Below, one piece after another: positions 57,983 to 64,000 of a stretch of DNA of 64,000 nt. The DNA is taken from NCBI GenBank assembly GCA_964453335.1, contig CAYVOK010000001.1:62001-126000 (forward strand), in the 5' to 3' direction. A model generated the notes under the pieces. It did no database searches. It had not been told where the DNA came from and was given only the letters and a program-made list of their open reading frames with translations. Positions within the stretch are counted from its first letter, which is position 1; every line of letters starts with the position of its first letter. Position numbers and translations under genes: made by a program. This stretch comes from VGBO01 sp964453335. GTDB lineage: Bacteria > Actinomycetota > Acidimicrobiia > Acidimicrobiales > CAIXPF01.

Positions 57983-58576
57983 TTTTTTATTATTTATAAA
58001 TGAATTATCTTTGGCAAAAATATCTGCCCAGCATCTTTCAATACTCCAAGGCCAGTGTACCGCTGCATCTTTATGAATATCCACTAGTCTTTTCCAATAT
58101 TCTAAAGGTTTTGATTTTATATTATCCCGATGAACAATATATTGAGCCCCCCAAGCAAATGGAAACAACTTTTTATCTTGATTGTTGCTTTTAATAAGTT
58201 TCAAAACAAAATCTGGGTGTACATTCAAAGATTTGAGAAAATCAAGTTCTTCAGGATTATTGATGTCTGCCAAACCGTATATTCCTTCTCCATAAGTTTG
58301 TAGGTTTGATAGCGAACTTGGCAAATTTAATGCTATTTCTAAAAACTTAGTAAAATGAAAAAAAGGATCTCCTTGCACAAAAATTGTATATTCATCAAGA
58401 GAGTCATAATTTGTGCAAATATGATAAGACCACGTATGAGCTTCTCGTCCTATATTTTGTAATTTTATAGAATCTGGAAGTTCTTCATTAGATTTGTTGT
58501 AAATAAACTTTCTAAATGGTATCTTGTCTGCCCAAGTTATATCTTCTTTATATTTAGCAACTACTAAATCAAACAT
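57971..58576 (-). CDS. DUF3431-like glycosyltransferase-type protein, 201 aa
   Basis: Matches the DUF3431 outline: V-V-A-K-Y-K-E-D-I-T-W at the start, N-I-G-R-E-A-H-T near 42, a T-I-F-V-Q-G-D-P-F-F-H segment near 64-74, and a late Y-I-V-H-R-D-N-I block. The Q-G-D-P and E/H residues are those seen in related GT-A-fold proteins. Expected to act in glycan assembly with the neighbouring genes. The start follows the paralogous gene by three bases. Confidence 0.7.
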   Translation of the reverse strand: MFDLVVAKYKEDITWADKIPFRKFIYNKSNEELPDSIKLQNIGREAHTWSYHICTNYDSLDEYTIFVQGDPFFHFTKFLEIALNLPSSLSNLQTYGEGIYGLADINNPEELDFLKSLNVHPDFVLKLIKSNNQDKKLFPFAWGAQYIVHRDNIKSKPLEYWKRLVDIHKDAAVHWPWSIERCWADIFAKDNSFINNKKLFS

Positions 58577-58579
58577 ATT

Positions 58580-59686
58580 TTAAAAATGCCTTAATAATTT
58601 AGCTTGTGTCAGATGTAGTTTGAACCAGTCTTTAGGTGGTGTGTTTTCCTCAGTAAAATGCATACAATAAGCACTCATAGGCACTTTCAATCCATCTAAG
58701 AACCATTTTTCATAGTCTGCTGCTATTTTTGCTTCATCCATATGTGGATTTTGTGGTAAATCAGAAATCCGGCCCCACCAAGATAAAGGAAACTTATCTA
58801 AAGTAAATTTATAATCAAAGCCTTGATTTTTATTTTTTGTCTTTAAATTTTGACCAGAGGGGTTTACATTAGTAAAAAAATCATGAGTCCAGATATCATT
58901 CCAACCGTATCTTACTGTCATGGTATTTGAACAAAAACCTTTAGGAATTTCTAAAGGCGGATAATAATCCATTATGTCTCCGACATGAGAGTACCCATCA
59001 TAATGACGACAAATTTCTCTTATGGGTACATAGCAGCTTATATCAAGTGTATCTGGTAAAAACTTTTTGATTGTGTGTATTTTATTGGTTGGTTCCATAT
59101 CTTTAAAGTCCCAGTCAAACCAATACTTGCGCCACAATTCTTTTCTCATCAACCTGATTGAATCATGTACAGACCATGTAAAATTTACACAATAACCATT
59201 CGGATGGAGAAAGCCGCCTAATCTGTTGGCAACTCGTATCAATTCTGGCCAATGCGAATAAAACATTGCAGAAAAAGGATTAGGATCATCTTCAACAGCC
59301 TTTACAGTGTAAAATAAAGCTGACAAGTCATAATCTACAAAAATGTGATCTTCATTAGATACAAAATAAATAGTTTTATCTTCTATTTTATCAAGTTCAT
59401 ATGTAAAAGATTGCCATTCTTCTAATGTTTCATTAGCTTTCCATCTTATTTCAACTTTTTCATTGTCTAAATTATCGCTTATAAACTTCTCTATTTCATC
59501 TTTTCTGTTTTCCCATTCTTGTGCTATAGATATCAGAAATATGTATTTAGATACCATAGGCTCCATGCAAGCATGCGTAGCAATAGAGTATTTAAAAACA
59601 TCTATTCTATGATCTGTTTTCAGATTGGGTCGTTCATAAAGAACTGTGCGGTGAGGTTTTAGGTGAATATTAAATAAAACTATCAT
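58580..59686 (-). CDS. Glycosyltransferase-like protein, copy 1, 368 aa
   Basis: A paralogue of the gene at 60965, same length and clearly similar throughout. Common landmarks: M-I-V-L-F-N at the start, N-L-x-T-D-x-R-x-D-V-F-K-Y, V-S-K-Y-I-F, a D-H-I-F-V-D-Y-D motif near 112-119 like a DxD metal site, R-K-E-L-W, and C-R-H-Y-D-G-Y-S-H-V-G. The D-Y-D strand suggests a nucleotide-sugar enzyme, but I cannot name the family. No CTS. Confidence 0.68.
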   Translation of the reverse strand: MIVLFNIHLKPHRTVLYERPNLKTDHRIDVFKYSIATHACMEPMVSKYIFLISIAQEWENRKDEIEKFISDNLDNEKVEIRWKANETLEEWQSFTYELDKIEDKTIYFVSNEDHIFVDYDLSALFYTVKAVEDDPNPFSAMFYSHWPELIRVANRLGGFLHPNGYCVNFTWSVHDSIRLMRKELWRKYWFDWDFKDMEPTNKIHTIKKFLPDTLDISCYVPIREICRHYDGYSHVGDIMDYYPPLEIPKGFCSNTMTVRYGWNDIWTHDFFTNVNPSGQNLKTKNKNQGFDYKFTLDKFPLSWWGRISDLPQNPHMDEAKIAADYEKWFLDGLKVPMSAYCMHFTEENTPPKDWFKLHLTQAKLLRHF

Positions 59687-59735
59687 GTAAAATATAATAA
59701 TAATTACTTAATTAAAAAAGAAAAGAATTTAAAAA

Positions 59736-60353
59736 ATGCCAAGATACCTACATCAGAATATACCTGGAAATCCAAAAATAAGAGCAGTTGTTTCTGCCTA
59801 TTTAAACGTTGATCAAAGAAAAATTGATGCAGCTTTTTGTTGCATACATTCTTTGCTAGCTCAGACTTATGAAAATTTTGAAATATTCATTCATCATGAC
59901 GGCCCTGTCAACGACCCAAATCTAGCAGACAAATTCAGAAAGCTTAGTCCTAAGATCACTTTTTTAGACAACTTGCAAAAGAGAGGATGTTGGGGATTTC
60001 ACCATAGACATCCTACAGCCATGATTGAACCTCATGCTGACTGGGTTCTTTTTACGAATGAAGATAATTATTATGTGCCAGACTTTTTTAAGATTATGTT
60101 GGCAGCAGCAATAAACAATAACTCTGGAATGTCTTTTTGCAACATGATACATTCTCATCATGGTTGGCGTTTGTTTCACACCAGACCTGGTCCTAATGGA
60201 ATTGATATGGGAGCTTTTATAAGCAGAATGGATTTAGTAAAATCTACACCTTGGACCGACTTTATAGCTTGTGCCGATGGAATTTATGCAGGCAAGATAG
60301 CCCAAATAACAAATCCAATCAAGGTAGAAAACATTCTTTTTGTACACAATTAA
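59736..60353 (+). CDS. Glycosyltransferase family 2-like protein, 205 aa
   Basis: The GT2 plan: V-V-S-A-Y-L-N near 18-24, S-L-L-A-Q-T-Y-E-N-F-E-I-F-I-H-H-D-G near 38-55, and W-V-L-F-T-N-E-D-N-Y-Y near 99-109, where the N-E-D/D block replaces the usual DxD. Shorter than a full GT2 but with the whole A domain. It starts the plus-strand half of the glycan cluster, divergent from copy 1. Confidence 0.85.
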   Translation: MPRYLHQNIPGNPKIRAVVSAYLNVDQRKIDAAFCCIHSLLAQTYENFEIFIHHDGPVNDPNLADKFRKLSPKITFLDNLQKRGCWGFHHRHPTAMIEPHADWVLFTNEDNYYVPDFFKIMLAAAINNNSGMSFCNMIHSHHGWRLFHTRPGPNGIDMGAFISRMDLVKSTPWTDFIACADGIYAGKIAQITNPIKVENILFVHN

Positions 60354-60363
60354 GAGGAAATCA

Positions 60364-60954
60364 ATGCAAATCACCGAACATGATATTTTTTCTATTTCCA
60401 AAGTACATAAACTCTATGATCATCATTGGGTAGTTAAAGAATATATTAAAGAAGATGAGCCAAGAGGAACAATGGCCGAATTTGGTGTTGGGTGTGGGGC
60501 ATCCATAAATAAATTTGCTACTATGTATCCCAATAAAACAATTCATGGTTTTGATTCTTTTCAAGGCTTATCAGAAGCATGGAGAGATTTGCCAGCAGGG
60601 GCTTTCAAACAAGAAACAATTCCTCCTGTTAGAGAAAATGTAAAATTATGGGTAGGATATTTCAAGGAAACTTTGCCTAATTTTGTAAACCATTTAAATG
60701 AAAATAAAGAAAATATAAAGTTTTTACATGTTGATTGTGATTTTGAATATTCAACAAACGAAATATTTTCATATTTAAACCCTTTCATAAACACTGAAAC
60801 TTATATTTTATTTGATGAAATTTACAATGGACATGACGAAGAATATAATCAAGAACTAAGGGCGTTAAACAAATGGCTTTCGGATTGTAACAGAGAAATA
60901 GAAATGTTATTTAGAAGTGATTGGCAACAAATGTTTTGCAAAGTTATTAAGTAA
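60364..60954 (+). CDS. SAM-dependent methyltransferase (TylF/macrocin-like), 196 aa
   Basis: Motif I reads M-A-E-F-G-V-G-C-G-A-S-I-N-K near 38-51, then I-H-G-F-D-S-F-Q-G-L-S-E-A-W, the acidic loop and 'DSFxGL' pattern of macrocin O-methyltransferase-like enzymes, and later F-L-H-V-D-C-D-F-E-Y. It probably methylates a sugar hydroxyl. AGAGG precedes ATG 60364; an upstream in-frame ATG would overlap the glycosyltransferase. Confidence 0.82.
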   Translation: MQITEHDIFSISKVHKLYDHHWVVKEYIKEDEPRGTMAEFGVGCGASINKFATMYPNKTIHGFDSFQGLSEAWRDLPAGAFKQETIPPVRENVKLWVGYFKETLPNFVNHLNENKENIKFLHVDCDFEYSTNEIFSYLNPFINTETYILFDEIYNGHDEEYNQELRALNKWLSDCNREIEMLFRSDWQQMFCKVIK

Positions 60955-60964
60955 TTGGTGAAAA

Positions 60965-62071
60965 ATGATTGTACTTTTCAATGTCAAAATTTCTAATCAG
61001 AGATTGATGCCTTTTGCTAGACATAATTTAAGAACGGACAAAAGACTAGATGTTTTTAAATATTGTATAAGCAGTTATGCTGAAATGTCTCCTCTTGTAA
61101 GCAAATATATATTTTATGTCAAACTCGACCATGATATAGAAAGCGAAAGAGAGAATTTAGAAAAATATATTATGGATGAAATAGGTTCAGAAAAGGTCAT
61201 CTTGTTTTGGACTAGAAATGAAAATATAGCAAATTGGAGAGAAACGTATCCAATTCTTGATGGCATAGATGATAACACTATATTTTTTGCTGGAAACGAT
61301 GACCATATTTTTGTGGATTATGATCTTGATGCTTTGACAAGAGGAAATCAACTTGTTTCGGAAGCAGAAAATCCATTCACGGCACTTCAATATTCACACT
61401 GGTTTGAAACTATAAGAATTGCTAAAAATCTGCAAGGAGTTCTTGACGAAAGCAAACTAGCTGCTAGATTTCCTTGGGGATATCATGATGCTATAAGAAT
61501 AGTTCGCAAAGAGTTATGGCATCACTACTGGTTCAAATTAGATTTGGCAGCATTTGAGAGAGAGCAAAACACTTATCACCCTTGGGCTTTGTATAGGACA
61601 GACGGAATATCGGTTGCGACTGGTCACAAATTAATGGTAGACACATGGGTGCCGACTAGAGAATTATGCAGGCATTATGATGGATATTCACATGTTGGAA
61701 ATCTTAGCAACTGCGGGCCAGCACTAGAAATACCTCTAGGATTTTTTGATAAAGACATGAGAATTAAATATGGCTATCCAGAATATGATTCTAATTGTGT
61801 AAACGTAAATCCAGCCATAAGACGATTAAAAGCAGCTTATGGAAGCCAAGGGACTGACTACAGATTTACGCTTGACAGATTACCCATGTGCTGGAAAAAT
61901 AAGATTAAAGAAATAGATATTAATCCACAAATAAATGAACAAGAAATTAAAGATGGATACAATCACTATATTTTAGAATCAGTTACAGTTCCTATGCAAA
62001 CTTATGGGCATGGGTTTGTAAATGCAAATACTCCACCTAAAGAGTGGTTTGAAAAATCATATTTAGCTTAA
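60965..62071 (+). CDS. Glycosyltransferase-like protein, copy 2, 368 aa
   Basis: The paralogue of the gene at 58580, on the opposite strand. It keeps the D-D-H-I-F-V-D-Y-D motif, R-K-E-L-W and C-R-H-Y-D-G-Y-S-H-V-G. The two are divergent enough that duplication is not recent. It lies 10 bases after the methyltransferase and 17 bases before the next gene. Confidence 0.7.
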   Translation: MIVLFNVKISNQRLMPFARHNLRTDKRLDVFKYCISSYAEMSPLVSKYIFYVKLDHDIESERENLEKYIMDEIGSEKVILFWTRNENIANWRETYPILDGIDDNTIFFAGNDDHIFVDYDLDALTRGNQLVSEAENPFTALQYSHWFETIRIAKNLQGVLDESKLAARFPWGYHDAIRIVRKELWHHYWFKLDLAAFEREQNTYHPWALYRTDGISVATGHKLMVDTWVPTRELCRHYDGYSHVGNLSNCGPALEIPLGFFDKDMRIKYGYPEYDSNCVNVNPAIRRLKAAYGSQGTDYRFTLDRLPMCWKNKIKEIDINPQINEQEIKDGYNHYILESVTVPMQTYGHGFVNANTPPKEWFEKSYLA

Positions 62072-62088
62072 TTTCTACTAGATATAAT

Positions 62089-63648
62089 ATGAAAAAACTT
62101 CTTATATTAGCTGCAGGATTAGGCTCTAGAATGGAGTCATATACAAATCAAATAAACAAGGGGTTACTTCCTATTGGTGGCAAAGCTGTAATAAGTCATG
62201 TTATTGAACACTGCGAAGTAGATGAAATCGTAATTGCTCTAGGTTATAAAGCAGAACAAATAATAGATTACTGCAAAATAATGCACTCAGACAAAAAATT
62301 TAAATTTGTTGTAGTTGACAACTATGACAAACCAGGATCTGGGCCTGGATACAGCATGTATTGTTGCAAAAAAGAACTACAATGTCCATTTTATATTGCG
62401 ACAGCAGATTCATACATAGACAAAATTCTACCACCAATCACAAAAAATTGGATTGGCGTTTCAAAGACTGATGAACTAGAAAATTACTCAACTTGTAAAG
62501 TTGAAAATGGCAAGCTTGTAGACTTCAAAAATAAATCAGAAAATAGCTATGAGTATGCATATACAGGAATTGCAGCAATAAAAGACCATGAAAAATTTTG
62601 GGAAAAATTTGAAAATTCAAAGAAAAACAAAGGAAGCAAAGAAGTTGAAAATGTTGTAGTTTTTTACAAGCCATTTTTTGCAGATTTGCATGTTGAAGAA
62701 ATATCATGGATTGATGTAGGCAGAAAATCTTTATATGAAGATCTTAATAAAAAAATAAAAGGAATAGCACATTTTGAACTAAAAAAAATAGACATAGATG
62801 AGTTCACATATAAATTAAATAATAAAGTTGCTAAAATAAATTTTCCAAGCAAAATAAGTTTAAAAAAACAAAGAGCTTTTTTACTTGAAAATTTAGTTGA
62901 AAGTCTTATAGATGTAGAATACGATAATATAATTTGTCACAAATACATAAGTGGCAAAACTCTTTATGAGTGTGATGATTTTTCAATATTCTGTGAATTT
63001 TTAGATTGGCTAGATAATAATCACTTCAAAAACATTGTTGAAGAATATCCTTCATTCAAACTAGATTGTGAAAACTTTTATAAAAATAAAACTTTAAAAC
63101 GTGTCGAAGATTTTTTGCAGAAAAATCATGAATTTTCAAGTGATTTAACAATAAACAATATCAAAGTTGGTAAAATAAATGAATTTCTTCAAAATTTTAA
63201 TTGGAATAGAATAATTTCTAAAACCATTTGTTCAAAATTTCATGGAGATCTGAATTTTGGAAATGCAATTTATACAGATGACAAAAAATTCAAATTAATA
63301 GATTGGAGAAGCGATTTTGAAGGTGGATTATTTGGAGATATTTATTATGATCTAGCTAAACTTTATGCTGGGGCAAAGATCAATTTTGGCTTGGCTAATG
63401 AAAGCCTGAAGCCCTTTGATAAAACTAATAATAATTTCAATCTGAATGTCTTTCAAACTAGCGCAAACGAAAAATTCCTTAAATTTTATGAAAATTGGAT
63501 TTCAAAAAATTATGATTTACATATTGTAAAACAAATTGCTGCATTAACATACTTGAACATGTCTCCTCTACACCCTGGTGAATTCGGTAAATTTTTATTT
63601 TTGCAAGGGTTTTTGGACATATTTATGGTAAGTCTCGACACCTTTTAA
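62089..63648 (+). CDS. Nucleotidyltransferase fused to a kinase-like (phosphotransferase) domain, 519 aa
   Basis: Residues 1-235 are an NTP-transferase domain with the signature L-A-A-G-L-G-S-R-M near 7-15 and K-G-L-L-P-I, activating a sugar or choline-type phosphate with a nucleotide. Residues about 260-519 are an aminoglycoside/choline-kinase-like domain with F-H-G-D-L-N-F-G-N-A near 384-393 and I-D-W-R-S-D near 404. Joining a kinase and a nucleotidyltransferase suggests one protein that phosphorylates and activates a head group (LicA/LicC-like logic) for transfer to a glycan. TATAAT sits directly before the ATG. Confidence 0.88.
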   Translation: MKKLLILAAGLGSRMESYTNQINKGLLPIGGKAVISHVIEHCEVDEIVIALGYKAEQIIDYCKIMHSDKKFKFVVVDNYDKPGSGPGYSMYCCKKELQCPFYIATADSYIDKILPPITKNWIGVSKTDELENYSTCKVENGKLVDFKNKSENSYEYAYTGIAAIKDHEKFWEKFENSKKNKGSKEVENVVVFYKPFFADLHVEEISWIDVGRKSLYEDLNKKIKGIAHFELKKIDIDEFTYKLNNKVAKINFPSKISLKKQRAFLLENLVESLIDVEYDNIICHKYISGKTLYECDDFSIFCEFLDWLDNNHFKNIVEEYPSFKLDCENFYKNKTLKRVEDFLQKNHEFSSDLTINNIKVGKINEFLQNFNWNRIISKTICSKFHGDLNFGNAIYTDDKKFKLIDWRSDFEGGLFGDIYYDLAKLYAGAKINFGLANESLKPFDKTNNNFNLNVFQTSANEKFLKFYENWISKNYDLHIVKQIAALTYLNMSPLHPGEFGKFLFLQGFLDIFMVSLDTF

Positions 63649-64000
63649 TACACTCCTGAATATTAAGAGTGCTCCAGCCAAAAACATCTTTGTAATGATT
63701 ATAATAAACTGTAAACTCGCTGTTGGATAGGCAGCTTATATTGCATTTGCATTTTGTTTGAATATAATGTGATAAAACAAACTGCCAATCTCTATTAACG
63801 CCAATATAATTACTAGGTCTGGCATAGTATTCATAGAAGTTTGCAACGCAATCCATAACTTGACTCTTGGCAATCCAAAATATATCTTCTACTCTCTCAA
63901 CACCAAAACATTTTTTATGCGCTCCATAAACTAAATGATTATCACAACACTCAATTAAATCTTTTTCAAGTGATTTATCATGTGAAAAAATTAAATCTGG
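63623..64000 (-). CDS. Partial protein, cut at the window end
   Basis: An open frame with no stop up to the window edge; 125 codons are visible. The sequence (PDLIFSHDKSLEKDLIECCD near the edge, NHYKDVFGWSTLNIQECIKR near the end) has scattered Cys and aromatic residues. Given its place it may be another glycan enzyme, but I cannot assign it. It overlaps the end of the fused kinase gene by 26 bases. Confidence 0.6.
   Translation of the reverse strand, partial: PDLIFSHDKSLEKDLIECCDNHLVYGAHKKCFGVERVEDIFWIAKSQVMDCVANFYEYYARPSNYIGVNRDWQFVLSHYIQTKCKCNISCLSNSEFTVYYNHYKDVFGWSTLNIQECIKRCRDLP

Noticed and set aside
1..64000. Interpretation as a bacterial chromosome segment
   Set aside because: CTS tags, late-type boxes, endonuclease VII, the RCC1 fibre and overlapping small genes fit a large phage much better, though no head or tail genes are in view to prove it.

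Overview
The window looks like part of the genome of a very large T4-like tailed phage: AT-rich, densely packed, with short alternating operons on both strands. No terminase, portal, capsid, sheath or polymerase gene lies in these 64 kb, so this is an inference. It rests on (a) at least 19 unrelated products that begin with the same short tag, about F-x-x-[FYW]-[LIV] followed by [LI]-x-E, closely resembling the capsid-targeting sequence (CTS) that T4 internal proteins carry and that the prohead protease removes; (b) TATAAATA-like elements, the T4 late-promoter -10 box, just upstream of many of these genes; and (c) phage-type genes: endonuclease VII, DnaQ-like exonuclease, Gp37/Gp68 family, Hsp20, an RCC1-repeat fibre and an intron-bearing tRNA. 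A DUF1559 prepilin-like protein, a family typical of Planctomycetota and relatives, suggests a host in that group.

Layout. 1-4.6 kb: non-coding DNA with phased repeats, Hsp20, a GIY-YIG protein and a small unknown gene. 4.6-12.5 kb: a leftward run rich in CTS genes, including an 800-aa member of a three-paralogue family, a glycosyltransferase-like gene, and an ADP-ribosyltransferase-like gene with an in-frame internal start that begins with a CTS. 12.6-15.6 kb: a full-length Cas12i-type nuclease (type V-I) with all three RuvC acidic residues; no CRISPR array or cas1/cas2 is visible. 15.7-21.8 kb: more CTS proteins, a sulfotransferase and a Thr/Pro-repeat surface protein. 21.9-28.2 kb: a 1222-aa RCC1/poly-Thr fibre and the second giant paralogue. 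28.2-35.4 kb: a leftward six-gene cluster (two SPPY DNA methyltransferases, a ParB-like protein, a SNF2-like helicase, a DUF3883 PD-(D/E)XK protein and a small unknown protein) that resembles an unassigned restriction or defence system.

35.4-43 kb: nucleoside-processing-like protein, DUF1559 pilin-like protein, endonuclease VII, a CTS-tagged nucleotidyltransferase, a strongly expressed small protein, a glycosyltransferase-like protein, a SAM methyltransferase, tRNA-Arg(UCU) split by a 191-nt IC3-type group I intron, and a DnaQ exonuclease. 43-57.3 kb: further CTS proteins including a UvrD-like helicase and the third giant paralogue, plus a thermonuclease and a Gp37/Gp68 protein. 57.3-64 kb: a glycan-decoration cluster (glycosyltransferases, a methyltransferase, a nucleotidyltransferase-kinase fusion).

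Two promoter styles separate the genes. CTS and structural-type genes use TATAAATA-like boxes, often only 4-6 bases before the start codon, which predicts leaderless late mRNAs. Cas12i, the second DNA methyltransferase, the tRNA and others use a sigma70-like element (GGTTGT, 16-bp spacer, TATAAT-like) with strong Shine-Dalgarno sequences. In two places a perfect inverted repeat combines a terminator, a late -10 box in its loop, and the ribosome-binding site or start codon of the next CTS gene in its stem, like the T4 e/soc/49 arrangement.
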